Source: Viridibacillus sp050278625 (lineage in GTDB: Bacteria; Bacillota; Bacilli; Bacillales_A; Planococcaceae). From it: a stretch of DNA of 64,000 bases. The DNA lies in assembly GCF_050278625.1 (NCBI RefSeq), contig NZ_JBNNTI010000004.1, positions 60,533 to 124,532 on the forward strand. The letters run 5' to 3'. The position numbers were made by a program, and so were the translations under genes. The notes under the pieces were generated by a model, which saw only the letters and a program-made list of their open reading frames with translations, did not search any database and was not told the DNA's origin. Below are positions 52,900 through 61,793 of this stretch, piece by piece; the stretch's first letter is position 1, and every line of letters begins with the position of its first letter.

Positions 52900-54324
52900 T
52901 TAACGTAAAAGTTCTTTTTCGTGTGGCAAGATAGTATCAGGGAAAATTTCTGTTGGATATTTTCCAGTAAAACATGCTAAGCATAGACCACGTTCTGGAC
53001 CTTCATGTTGACGGCCAATAGATTCTACCATGCCTTCAACAGATAAAAACGTTACCGTATCAGCACCAATTGCATCACGGATTTCTTCAACACTATGATT
53101 AGAGGCTATAAGTTCTTCGGACGAAGATGTATCAATACCGTAGTAACATGGGTCTGTCATTGGAGGAGAACTGATGACAACATGTACTTCTGCCGCTCCA
53201 GCTTCCTTCAACATTTTGACGATACGTCTTGAAGTTGTACCACGAACAATTGAATCATCTACCATTACAACACGTTTTCCTTGAACAACTTGACGTACTG
53301 GTGATAATTTCATCTTCACACCACGTTCACGTAACTCTTGTGTCGGTTGAATAAAAGTACGACCAACATAACGGTTTTTAATAAGACCTAATTCGTAAGG
53401 AATACCACTCTCTTCAGCAAAACCAATCGCTGCGGAAATACTTGAATCAGGAACACCAGTTACAACATCTGCCTCTATATGAGCACATTCTTTTGCTAGC
53501 GTTTTCCCCATACGTTTGCGTGCCATATGCACGTTAATACCACCAATTTCTGAATCAGGTCGTGCTAAATATACATATTCCATCGCACACATTGCACGAT
53601 TAGCTGGTTCTACAAAACGATCGAACTTCACTCCAGAATCATTAATAACAAGTAATTCTCCTGGTTCTACTGAACGAACGAATTCTGCACCAATTAAATC
53701 GAACGCACAAGTTTCAGAAGCAACTACCCAGCTATCACCTAATTTACCAAGTGCTAACGGACGTAAACCATGTTGATCACGAGCCACGATTAAACCTTCT
53801 TCAGATAACATTAAGATTGAAAATGCACCTTTTAACAAGGAAAGAGCATTTTTTACTTTTGACAGGAATGTAGGATGTGTACTTTTCTTAATCAAGTGAG
53901 CAAGTACTTCCGTATCAGAAGTTGAGTTAAAGATGCTACCTTGACGTTCTAAATGTTGTTTTAAGTGATTTGCATTAACTAAATTTCCATTATGTGCAAT
54001 TGATAAACTGCCTGTTGATGAGCGGAACAGCAGCGGCTGAACATTCTCAATTCCGCCGCCTCCTGCTGTTGTATAACGTGCATGAGCTATTGCTGCTTGT
54101 CCTTTTAAGCCTTCCAATTTACCTTCACTAAATACGTCGTTCACGAGTCCTTCACCTTTTACAGCGCGAAATTGCTTGCCATCTTTGACAACAATTCCAG
54201 CCCCTTCTTGACCCCGATGTTGTAGTGCATGTAAACCATAATAACTAAGCTGCGCTGGGTTTTCATTACCCCAAATCCCAAACACGCCACATTCTTCATT
54301 TAAGCCTCTGAGTTCACCAAACAT
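52900..54324 (-). CDS. purF: amidophosphoribosyltransferase
   Basis: 474 residues from the ATG at 54324, which follows AAAGGGG; an upstream TTG would be 6 codons longer. It makes 5-phosphoribosylamine, the committed step. MFGELRGLNEEC shows an 11-residue propeptide before catalytic Cys12, as in the B. subtilis enzyme. VVMVDDSIVRGTTS is the PRPP loop. Cys ligands for a [4Fe-4S] cluster are expected and the C-terminal CLACF fits the B. subtilis type, in which the cluster controls stability. It overlaps the purL end by 25 nt. Confidence 0.96.
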   Translation of the reverse strand: MFGELRGLNEECGVFGIWGNENPAQLSYYGLHALQHRGQEGAGIVVKDGKQFRAVKGEGLVNDVFSEGKLEGLKGQAAIAHARYTTAGGGGIENVQPLLFRSSTGSLSIAHNGNLVNANHLKQHLERQGSIFNSTSDTEVLAHLIKKSTHPTFLSKVKNALSLLKGAFSILMLSEEGLIVARDQHGLRPLALGKLGDSWVVASETCAFDLIGAEFVRSVEPGELLVINDSGVKFDRFVEPANRAMCAMEYVYLARPDSEIGGINVHMARKRMGKTLAKECAHIEADVVTGVPDSSISAAIGFAEESGIPYELGLIKNRYVGRTFIQPTQELRERGVKMKLSPVRQVVQGKRVVMVDDSIVRGTTSRRIVKMLKEAGAAEVHVVISSPPMTDPCYYGIDTSSSEELIASNHSVEEIRDAIGADTVTFLSVEGMVESIGRQHEGPERGLCLACFTGKYPTEIFPDTILPHEKELLR

Positions 54325-56531
54325 GGTATTGCCCCTTTCCAAGCTTCTTGGAATTCTGCAACTGAACCTTCGATTAATGTAGAACCGTCTTCACCACGAA
54401 CACTCAAAGTGGCATCTGCTGAAACAACACCAATTTTCCGAACATCTTTTACAGCTGCTTCAAATGCTTGTGCATTCTCAGCTTTAACTGTCACTAAGAA
54501 ACGAGATTGCGATTCACTAAATAAAGCAGTTACTGCCGAACCTTCTAAGATGATTTCTGCTCCAAATTTTGTTCCGAATGTTTTTTCTGCTAATGCTACA
54601 GCTACGCCACCTTCAGCAACATCATGTGCAGATGCAACTACCCCTTGTTGAATAGCTTTTAATAACGCATCTTGACGTGCTGCTTCTACAGTTAAATCGA
54701 TTTCTGGTGCTTGACCGAAAATACGGCCTTCATTTTGCATTTTTTGAAGTTCAGATCCACCAAATTCAGTTTTTGTATCACCAATTAAATAGATATAGTC
54801 TCCTGCTTCTTTTACTTGTTGTGTTGTAACATGAGCTAAGTCTTCTACTAAACCAACCATACCAATTGTTGGTGTTGGGTAAACAGCCACACCACTACGC
54901 TCATTGTAAAGAGAAACGTTACCACCGATTACTGGGGATTCAAGTGCTATGCAAGCCTCTGAAATACCGTCGGCTGATTTTTCTATTTGCCAGAAGATTT
55001 CTGGTTTCTCTGGGTTACCAAAGTTCAAGCAGTCTGTAATTGCAAGTGGCCTACCACCTGAACAAACGATGTTACGAGCTGCTTCTGCTACGGCAATTTT
55101 ACCGCCCACTTCTGGGTCTAAGTAAATATAACGAGAGTTACAGTCAGTTGTCATTGCAAGACCTTTATTCGTACCACGTACACGAACAACTGCTGCATCA
55201 GATCCTGGTGCTACAACCGTTGATGTACGTACTTGATAATCATACTGATCATAAACCCACTCTTTAGAAGCAATTGTAGATTGTTTTAATAGTGAAATTA
55301 AAGTTTCTTTATAGTCGTCAACTGTTGGCTCTACATTTTCCATCGCTTGGAATTCATTGTAGTAAGCTGGTACTGCTGAAGGTTTATGGTAGACAGGCGC
55401 TTCTTCTGCAAGTGCATCTGCAGGAACATCTGCTACAACTTCTCCTTTATGTATAAGGCGAAGCATTTTATCGTCAGTTACATGACCGATTGTTACAGCA
55501 TCTAAACCATACTTCTCGAATAAAGTAACGATTTCAGCTTCATGCCCTTTTTTCACAACTATTAACATGCGCTCTTGAGATTCTGAAAGCATCATTTCAT
55601 AAGCTGTCATACCTGTTTCACGTTGAGGTACTAGATCTAAGTTCATCTCAATACCGTAACCTGCTTTAGAAGCCATTTCGGCAGATGATGAAGTTAAGCC
55701 TGCAGCACCCATGTCTTGAATTCCAACTAGTGAATCAAATTTCACTAATTCTAAGCATGCTTCAAGAAGTAATTTCTCCATGAATGGATCTCCAACTTGT
55801 ACAGCAGGACGTTTTTCTTCTGATGACTCACTTAATTCTTCAGAAGCAAACGTTGCACCGTGAATACCATCTCGGCCCGTTTTAGCTCCAACGTACATTA
55901 CTGGGTTACCTACACCTGAAGCAATTCCTTTTTGAATGTCTTTATGATCGATTAAACCGACACACATAGCATTTACTAGTGGATTACCTTCGTAACAATC
56001 ATCAAATTGAATTTCGCCACCAACTGTTGGAATACCTATACAGTTACCGTAGCCTGCAATTCCTGCTACTACTTCTTCGAATAAATATTTTACACGTGGT
56101 GTTTTCAACTCACCAAAGCGTAGAGAATTTAACATAGCAATCGGGCGTGCACCCATTGAGAACACATCACGGATAATACCGCCAACACCTGTTGCTGCAC
56201 CTTGGTAAGGTTCAATTGCAGACGGGTGATTATGTGATTCCATTTTGAACACAACGGCTTGGTCATCGCCGATATCGACAATTCCTGCACCTTCACCAGG
56301 GCCTTGTAATACACGAGGTCCCTTAGTTGGGAATTTACGTAGCACTGGTTTAGAGTTTTTATATGAGCAGTGCTCTGACCACATTACTGAAAACAGACCA
56401 GTTTCAATCCAGTTCGGTTGACGCCCTAGAATACTTTCGACTAGCGCAAATTCTTCATCTGACAAGCCCATTTGTGCATAGAGTTTTTGCTCTTTAATTT
56501 GCTCTTGTGTTGGTTCAAGCTTGATTGACAT
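54300..56531 (-). CDS. purL: phosphoribosylformylglycinamidine synthase subunit II
   Basis: 743 residues. Small-type PurL, the ATP-dependent synthase core that works with PurQ and PurS (step 4). The start is ATG 56531, after GGAGGG. Signature blocks include MWSEHCSYKNSKPVLR, GDDQAVVFKMESHNHPSA and GRDGIHGATFASEEL, followed by a second, related half (GSELQKMQN, SAHDVAEGGVAVALAE). It overlaps purQ by 17 nt and purF by 25 nt. Confidence 0.96.
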   Translation of the reverse strand: MSIKLEPTQEQIKEQKLYAQMGLSDEEFALVESILGRQPNWIETGLFSVMWSEHCSYKNSKPVLRKFPTKGPRVLQGPGEGAGIVDIGDDQAVVFKMESHNHPSAIEPYQGAATGVGGIIRDVFSMGARPIAMLNSLRFGELKTPRVKYLFEEVVAGIAGYGNCIGIPTVGGEIQFDDCYEGNPLVNAMCVGLIDHKDIQKGIASGVGNPVMYVGAKTGRDGIHGATFASEELSESSEEKRPAVQVGDPFMEKLLLEACLELVKFDSLVGIQDMGAAGLTSSSAEMASKAGYGIEMNLDLVPQRETGMTAYEMMLSESQERMLIVVKKGHEAEIVTLFEKYGLDAVTIGHVTDDKMLRLIHKGEVVADVPADALAEEAPVYHKPSAVPAYYNEFQAMENVEPTVDDYKETLISLLKQSTIASKEWVYDQYDYQVRTSTVVAPGSDAAVVRVRGTNKGLAMTTDCNSRYIYLDPEVGGKIAVAEAARNIVCSGGRPLAITDCLNFGNPEKPEIFWQIEKSADGISEACIALESPVIGGNVSLYNERSGVAVYPTPTIGMVGLVEDLAHVTTQQVKEAGDYIYLIGDTKTEFGGSELQKMQNEGRIFGQAPEIDLTVEAARQDALLKAIQQGVVASAHDVAEGGVAVALAEKTFGTKFGAEIILEGSAVTALFSESQSRFLVTVKAENAQAFEAAVKDVRKIGVVSADATLSVRGEDGSTLIEGSVAEFQEAWKGAIPCLVNSEA

Positions 56532-57201
56532 GTGTTTCCCTCCACTGTTTGACGATTGATTTGAATACTGCAAGGCCATCTGAGCCACCGATTAATTCAT
56601 TCACTGCTCGCTCTGGGTGAGGCATCATACCAAGTACATTACCGCGTTCATTGACGATTCCTGCAATATCTTCTAAACTACCATTTGGATTTTCGCTAGA
56701 ATAAGTGAAAACAATTTGGTTATTGTCCTTTAATGATTGCAAAGTATCCTCATCACAGTAGTAATTTCCTTCACCATGAGCGATAGGTACTTTAATTACT
56801 TCATCTTTTGCATATTGATTTGTAAATTGTGTTTTGTTGTTAACTACTTTTAAATCAACAGTACGACACATGAACTTCAAGTTTTTATTGCGGAGAAGAG
56901 CACCTGGAAGTAAACCTGCCTCCGTTAAAATTTGGAAACCATTACAAACGCCAAGTATCGGCTTCCCTGCTTCAGCAGCTTTTACTACTTCAGTCATAAC
57001 GTTTGAAGAGCGAGCAATCGCTCCACAACGTAAGTAATCTCCGTAAGAGAATCCACCTGGTAGTAAAATACCGTCATAACTACTTAAATCTTTTGCATCG
57101 TGCCATACGTATTCTGCTTCTTCACCAAGCTCGTCCTTAATTGCGTGATACATGTCTAAATCACAGTTCGATCCTGGGAAAACGAGTACTGCGAACTTCA
57201 T
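56515..57201 (-). CDS. purQ: phosphoribosylformylglycinamidine synthase subunit I (glutaminase)
   Basis: 228 residues. Class I glutamine amidotransferase that delivers ammonia to PurL. FAVLVFPGSNCDLDMYHA is the start, LLPGGFSYGDYLRCGAIA an oxyanion/structural loop, ILGVCNGFQILTEAGLLPG carries the nucleophile Cys (about 86), and MMPHPERAVNE the His and Glu. GAGGAGG precedes the ATG. Confidence 0.96.
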   Translation of the reverse strand: MKFAVLVFPGSNCDLDMYHAIKDELGEEAEYVWHDAKDLSSYDGILLPGGFSYGDYLRCGAIARSSNVMTEVVKAAEAGKPILGVCNGFQILTEAGLLPGALLRNKNLKFMCRTVDLKVVNNKTQFTNQYAKDEVIKVPIAHGEGNYYCDEDTLQSLKDNNQIVFTYSSENPNGSLEDIAGIVNERGNVLGMMPHPERAVNELIGGSDGLAVFKSIVKQWRETHVNQA

Positions 57202-57203
57202 AT

Positions 57204-57452
57204 TTAGTTAGCCTCCTCGACTTCAAAACGGTAGTCTTCAATAACAATATTTGTGAGTAATTTTTCGCACATTTCTTTTACCACTACATTTAAGTCACGG
57301 TCAGAAGGTTCGATTTGTAATTCTAGATATTTACCAATACGAACATCTGCAACTTCTTTGTAGCCCATTGTGTGCAATGAACCTTTCACTGCAGAACCTT
57401 GTGGATCTAATACACTTTCACGTAATGTTACATAAACTTTTACCTTTTTCAT
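57204..57452 (-). CDS. purS: phosphoribosylformylglycinamidine synthase subunit PurS
   Basis: 82 residues. Small structural subunit needed to join PurQ and PurL in Gram-positive bacteria; KVKVYVTLRESVLDPQGSAV and a YKEVADVRIGKYLEL strand are typical. It overlaps purC by 4 nt and lies 2 nt from purQ. AGGAGG precedes the ATG. Confidence 0.95.
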   Translation of the reverse strand: MKKVKVYVTLRESVLDPQGSAVKGSLHTMGYKEVADVRIGKYLELQIEPSDRDLNVVVKEMCEKLLTNIVIEDYRFEVEEAN

Positions 57453-58165
57453 TTTGATAGTCCTCCTAGGCGTTCTAATATGATTTTATAAACATCTGTT
57501 AAATTGCCAAGATCACGGCGAAAAACGTCTTTATCAAGTTTTTGATTTGTTTCTACGTCCCAAAGACGGCAAGTATCTGGTGAAATTTCATCTGCTAATA
57601 GTAATTGACCATTAGTATCACGCCCAAACTCTAGTTTGAAGTCTACTAGAGTAACACCGATTTCCTGGAATAATGGACGGAGAACTTCATTCACCTTTAA
57701 GCCATTGTCATAAAGAGATTGCACTTCTTCTGGTGTAGCGATATTCAATATTTCAATATGCTCTGTTGTGATGAGCGGATCTCCGAGATCATCGTTTTTG
57801 TAATAAAATTCAACGATTGGACGACGAAGAGCTGTACCCTCTTCGTATCCAAGTCGTTTTGCAAGGCTACCTGCTGCAATATTGCGGACAACCAATTCAA
57901 TTGGAATAATGTCGACTTTTTTTACAAGCTGTTCGTGTTCTGAAATTTGTTCAACGAAGTGAGATTCGATTCCTGCTGACTTTAATTTATCGAAAATTAA
58001 AGTTGTAATGCTATTATTTAAAATACCTTTACCTGCAATTTCTTCTTTTTTCTCACCATTGAATGCTGTAGCACTATCTTTGTACTCAACATACAAAATA
58101 TTTTCTTCTGCTGTTGAGTACAATCTTTTAGCTTTTCCTTCATACAAAAGTTGACCTTTTTCCAC
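57449..58165 (-). CDS. purC: SAICAR synthetase
   Basis: 238 residues, adds aspartate to CAIR with ATP (step 8). LLYEGKAKRLYSTAEENILY is the nucleotide loop, VELVVRNIAAGSLAKRLG the family signature I and LVDFKLEFGRDTNGQLLLAD signature II. The start is GTG with GGGGGAA upstream. Confidence 0.95.
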   Translation of the reverse strand: MEKGQLLYEGKAKRLYSTAEENILYVEYKDSATAFNGEKKEEIAGKGILNNSITTLIFDKLKSAGIESHFVEQISEHEQLVKKVDIIPIELVVRNIAAGSLAKRLGYEEGTALRRPIVEFYYKNDDLGDPLITTEHIEILNIATPEEVQSLYDNGLKVNEVLRPLFQEIGVTLVDFKLEFGRDTNGQLLLADEISPDTCRLWDVETNQKLDKDVFRRDLGNLTDVYKIILERLGGLSK

Positions 58166-58181
58166 TGTTAATTCCCCCGGT

Positions 58182-59477
58182 TTAGTTTAATCCAAGACGT
58201 TCAAAAATTGTATCTACATGTTGTAGGTGATAATTGTAATCGAAGCAATCATCTAATTCTTCTTTTGATAAATGAGCAGTGATTTTCTCACTTGCATCAA
58301 CTAGTCCACGGAACTGCACTTGTTCGTCCCAAGCTTTTGCAGTTAGGGGCTGTACTGTATCGTACGCTTCTTCACGTGCTAGACCTTTGTCGATCAAAGC
58401 AAGTAATACACGTTGTGAATAAATAAGGCCAAATGTGCGATCCATATTGCGTTTCATATTGTCAGGGAATACTGTTAAGTTTTTCACGATATTCGCGAAA
58501 CGATTTAACATGTAGTTAAGAGTGATTGTACCGTCTGGTAAAATTACTCGCTCAGCTGATGAATGTGAGATATCACGTTCATGCCATAGTGACACGTTCT
58601 CGTAAGCTGTCATCATGTAACCGCGAAGTAAACGAGCCATACCAACCATATTCTCAGAACCAATTGGATTACGTTTATGAGGCATTGCAGATGAACCTTT
58701 TTGACCTTTTGCGAAGAATTCCTCCACTTCACGAGTTTCTGATTTTTGTAAACCACGAATTTCAGTCGCAAATTTCTCAATTGAAGATCCAATCAAAGCT
58801 AAAGTCGCCATGTATTGTGCGTGACGGTCACGTTGTAAAGTTTGTGTTGAAATAGGTGATGCTTGTAATCCTAATTTTTCGCAAACGTATTTTTCAACAA
58901 ACGGGTCGATGTTAGCATAAGTACCAACCGCACCAGAAATTTTACCTGTTTCGATTACTTCAGCAGATGCTTCGAAGCGTTCTAAATTTCGTTTCATTTC
59001 TTCTAACCATAAAGCAAGTTTTAAACCGAATGTAGTTGGTTCAGCATGAACACCATGTGTACGGCCCATCATTACTGTGTATTTATGTTCTTTCGCTTTA
59101 TTCTCTAAAATTTCGATAAAGTTTTTAATATCTTTACGTAAAATTTCATTAGCTTGTTTAATTAAATAAGAAAGAGCAGTATCTACAACATCCGTAGAAG
59201 TTAAACCATAATGTACCCATTTACGTTCTTCTCCTAAAGTTTCAGAAACAGCACGCGTGAATGCAACTACATCATGACGAGTCTCTTTTTCAATTTCTAA
59301 AATACGATTGATATCAAACCCTGCATTTTCACGGATTTTTGCAACATCCGCTTTTGGAATATCACCAAGTTCAGCCCAAGCCTCACATGATAAGATTTCA
59401 ACCTCCAACCAAGCCTGATATTTGTTTTCTTCTGTCCAAATTGCGCCCATTTCGGGACGAGTATAGCGTGCTATCAT
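58182..59477 (-). CDS. purB: adenylosuccinate lyase
   Basis: 431 residues of the fumarase/aspartase superfamily. It acts twice, on SAICAR (step 9) and on adenylosuccinate in AMP synthesis. VHYGLTSTDVVDTALS and TMMGRTHGVHAEPTTFG (catalytic His) are conserved, and GSSAMPHKRNPIGSENM is the mobile signature loop with the catalytic Ser. GAAGGAG precedes the ATG. Confidence 0.97.
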   Translation of the reverse strand: MIARYTRPEMGAIWTEENKYQAWLEVEILSCEAWAELGDIPKADVAKIRENAGFDINRILEIEKETRHDVVAFTRAVSETLGEERKWVHYGLTSTDVVDTALSYLIKQANEILRKDIKNFIEILENKAKEHKYTVMMGRTHGVHAEPTTFGLKLALWLEEMKRNLERFEASAEVIETGKISGAVGTYANIDPFVEKYVCEKLGLQASPISTQTLQRDRHAQYMATLALIGSSIEKFATEIRGLQKSETREVEEFFAKGQKGSSAMPHKRNPIGSENMVGMARLLRGYMMTAYENVSLWHERDISHSSAERVILPDGTITLNYMLNRFANIVKNLTVFPDNMKRNMDRTFGLIYSQRVLLALIDKGLAREEAYDTVQPLTAKAWDEQVQFRGLVDASEKITAHLSKEELDDCFDYNYHLQHVDTIFERLGLN

Positions 59478-59495
59478 ATTGTTCTCCTTCTATTC

Positions 59496-60611
59496 CTACC
59501 AAATGTGGGAATCCTTAATTTCTGTTAACGTTTTTTCAATGTCGCTTGTCATAATTGTGACGTGGCCCATTTTACGGTTATGTTTTGCTTCTTGCTTACC
59601 ATATAAATGAATAGACCAATCAGAGTATTTTGAAATAGAATTGCTCAGTGGTACGACATGTTGTCCAAGTACATTAATCATAATCGAAGGCGACCATAAT
59701 TGTGGTTCGCGTAATGGCCAACCACATACAGCACGAATATGCTGATGGAATTGTGAAATGTTACAAGCCTCAATTGAATAATGTCCTGAGTTATGTGGAC
59801 GTGGTGCTAACTCATTAATAATAACGTGTCCGTCCTCTAAAACAAATAGTTCAATAGCTAGTGTACCCACTAATTTAAGATGATTCGCAATTTTTTCTGC
59901 TTCTTCTGTAGCTTTATTAGCAGTTTCCTCTGAAATACGTGCTGGTACGATCGTTTCGTGTAAAATATGATTCACATGAATATTTTCTCCAATAGGAAGA
60001 CAAAACGTTTCTCCTTGAACATTTCGTTGTACGATGACAGAAATTTCTTTCTCGAATGGTACAAACGCTTCTGCTACACAAGCAGAATGTTTAAATAGAG
60101 ATTTCGCTAATTGCAGATCATTTTCTGATCGTAGCGTCTGTTGTCCTTTTCCATCATAACCACCTCGTGCAGTTTTTACGACACAAGGGTAACCAACAGT
60201 TTCGATTTTACTTTGAAGCTCCTCGAAGCTTTCAGCAGCTATGTATGTTACAACTGGACAACCGGCTTTATTAATCGCAGCTTTTTCAAGAATACGATCT
60301 TGTGTAATACGTACGAGTTCAGCACCTTGAGGTACATAGGCAATTTCAGATAATCGTTTCAAACCTGCATAATCGATATTCTCAAATTCAAATGTTATAA
60401 CATCACTGACCTCTGCAAGCTCTTCTAATGCAGCTTCGTCGTTATATGGTGCGACGATACGTATATCTGCAACTTGGCCACATGGTGAATCCATTGTAGG
60501 CTCAAGTACAGCAATTTTAAAACCTGCTTCCTTTGCAGCCATTGCCATCATACGCCCAAGTTGACCGCCACCAATTATACCGATAGTTTGACCAGGATAA
60601 ATTTTCGTCAC
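59496..60611 (-). CDS. purK: N5-carboxyaminoimidazole ribonucleotide synthase
   Basis: 371 residues, ATP-grasp. It makes N5-CAIR from AIR, bicarbonate and ATP (step 6). IGIIGGGQLGRMMAMAAKEA is the N-terminal nucleotide-like loop, VKTARGGYDGKGQ the ATP loop, and ELAPRPHNSGHYSIEAC the signature. The start is GTG, overlapping the purE stop by 4 nt, with AGGTGAG upstream. Confidence 0.96.
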   Translation of the reverse strand: MTKIYPGQTIGIIGGGQLGRMMAMAAKEAGFKIAVLEPTMDSPCGQVADIRIVAPYNDEAALEELAEVSDVITFEFENIDYAGLKRLSEIAYVPQGAELVRITQDRILEKAAINKAGCPVVTYIAAESFEELQSKIETVGYPCVVKTARGGYDGKGQQTLRSENDLQLAKSLFKHSACVAEAFVPFEKEISVIVQRNVQGETFCLPIGENIHVNHILHETIVPARISEETANKATEEAEKIANHLKLVGTLAIELFVLEDGHVIINELAPRPHNSGHYSIEACNISQFHQHIRAVCGWPLREPQLWSPSIMINVLGQHVVPLSNSISKYSDWSIHLYGKQEAKHNRKMGHVTIMTSDIEKTLTEIKDSHIW

Positions 60612-61096
60612 TCTAACTCACCTGAACTTTCTAGAGCTTTCATTTTCATTGCTTGGCGTCGCGCTTCAATTTTTTCTGTAATTTCAGAATCGGTTGTTGA
60701 TAGAATTTGTGCTGCTAGAAGGCCTGCGTTTGTCGCACCCGCTTTACCAATAGCTACAGTTGCTACTGGAACACCACCAGGCATTTGAACGATAGATAAT
60801 AAAGAATCAAGCCCATTTAATGCTTTTGATTGAACAGGTACACCAATGACCGGTAAAGTTGTTTTTGCTGCTACCATACCTGGTAGATGTGCTGCCCCAC
60901 CGGCTCCTGCAATAATGACATGAAGCCCTCTTGTACGAGCTTCCTGTGAGTATTCAAACATCAAATCTGGTGTTCTATGTGCCGATACCACTTTTTTCTC
61001 ATATGGAATCTGCAATTCATCTAATACATCACACGCATGTTTCATTGTTTCCCAATCACTCGAACTTCCCATAATCACGCCGATTTTTGAACTCAT
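60608..61096 (-). CDS. purE: N5-carboxyaminoimidazole ribonucleotide mutase
   Basis: 162 residues, the B. subtilis PurE length, from the ATG at 61096 with AAGGAG 8 nt upstream. Class I PurE, which moves the carboxyl group to make CAIR (step 7). GVIMGSSSDWETM, VVSAHRTPDLMFEYS, IIAGAGGAAHLPGMVAAKT and VQMPGGVPVATVAIG are the class I blocks. It is the first gene after the riboswitch-controlled leader. Confidence 0.96.
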   Translation of the reverse strand: MSSKIGVIMGSSSDWETMKHACDVLDELQIPYEKKVVSAHRTPDLMFEYSQEARTRGLHVIIAGAGGAAHLPGMVAAKTTLPVIGVPVQSKALNGLDSLLSIVQMPGGVPVATVAIGKAGATNAGLLAAQILSTTDSEITEKIEARRQAMKMKALESSGELE

Positions 61097-61115
61097 ACAT
61101 TCCGCTCCTTTAAAC

Positions 61116-61178
61116 AAATAAAAGTCCCCAAATAAAATACTTCACACAACCATGCGTGAAAGCAATTTACTTGAGGAC
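61116..61178 (-). terminator. riboswitch-controlled terminator before purE
   Basis: Arms GTCCTCAAGTAAATTGC... and ...ATTTTATTTGGGGAC (61178 to 61124) form a long hairpin topped by CACGCA/TGTGTG, followed by UUUUAUUU. Its 5' arm contains TTGCTTTC, complementary to GAAAGCAA just after the aptamer, which would give the alternative antiterminator. Confidence 0.8.
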
Positions 61179-61257
61179 ATAACAAAAGAGACTGGATTAG
61201 ATACATTAGCGGTACGCAATTGTGTCACACCTTTCACTCTCATTCCAAAAGTTGCTT

Positions 61258-61325
61258 TCCCGCATAGTCCGACATTTACGGTGTCGGGTAGAGACACTAA
61301 GGCCAATTCCTTAGCATATATGGGG
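61258..61325 (-). ncRNA. guanine riboswitch aptamer (purine class)
   Basis: On the minus strand P1 CCCCATA/TATGCGGG encloses P2 CTAAGG/CCTTAG and P3 CCCGACA/TGTCGG. The L3 loop CCGTAAA and junction TCTACC are the class signature. The ligand-contact pyrimidine in GGACTATG is C, which selects guanine (hypoxanthine) rather than adenine. It lies in the purE leader and precedes the terminator. Confidence 0.92.
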
Positions 61326-61346
61326 ATTCGATGTTTTCCTTCTCAC

Positions 61347-61375
61347 ATTTTAACAATTGAATGAGTACAAGTCAA
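61347..61375 (-). promoter_or_regulatory. pur operon sigma-A promoter
   Basis: TTGACT, a 17-nt spacer and TAAAAT on the minus strand, 20 nt before the aptamer. Confidence 0.8.
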
Positions 61376-61380
61376 CGTAA

Positions 61381-61424
61381 ATATACGAACAATATATTTT
61401 AGTTGAAAGAAATCGTTCGTATTT
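61381..61424 (-). promoter_or_regulatory. PurR operator with two inverted PurBoxes
   Basis: AAATACGAACGATT and, in inverted orientation, AATATACGAACAAT carry the CGAAC core with A/T flanks. The 24 nt between the two cores fit the known spacing (boxes of about 14 bp with a 16-17 bp gap). The pair is upstream of the -35, as in B. subtilis, so PurR with PRPP as effector probably adds a second layer of control. Confidence 0.75.
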
Positions 61425-61439
61425 GGATTCATTTTCTAG

Positions 61440-61628
61440 TTATTCTTCACATAACATACCTTTAAACCGTATTATTTGACGAACCGGAACTGGATTTCCG
61501 TCTTTCATTTCAAAAAGCGGTTCCTCTTTTCTCGCAATCGGCATATACCCTTCCTTATTCATGCGTTGCAAACACGCATCAATCGTTTCGTTTTCTTCTA
61601 CTTCAAACCATACTTGCTTTTTACTCAT
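61440..61628 (-). CDS. yebG: NETI-motif protein YebG
   Basis: 62 residues from the ATG at 61628, which follows AAAGGAAG; the frame is open 17 codons further. KKQVWFEVEENETIDACLQR includes the NETI motif that names the family; a beta-alpha pattern continues with GYMPIARKEEPLF. The function is unknown. In B. subtilis yebG is likewise the neighbour of purE, upstream of the PurR region. Confidence 0.9.
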   Translation of the reverse strand: MSKKQVWFEVEENETIDACLQRMNKEGYMPIARKEEPLFEMKDGNPVPVRQIIRFKGMLCEE

Positions 61629-61734
61629 ACTTTCACTTCCTTTAATAACATTATTCTTATTATAGCTTGCTTTCTTCATTTCTTACTCGTAAATCTTTAA
61701 GAATTTATGATATCTTTTCTATTTAAATCAATGA

Positions 61735-61786
61735 AAAAGGGATGTCCTACAAAAGTCGATTTATCGACTCTTTGGACAACCCTTTT
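61735..61786 (-). terminator. malic enzyme terminator
   Basis: Long stem with AAAAGGG/CCCTTTTT ends and AGTCGAT/ATCGACT centre, U run on the minus strand. Confidence 0.8.
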
Positions 61787-61793
61787 ACTTACT

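Noticed and set aside
61152..61364. 70-codon plus-strand frame
   Set aside because: It is the complement of the purine riboswitch, terminator and promoter, which explain the sequence.
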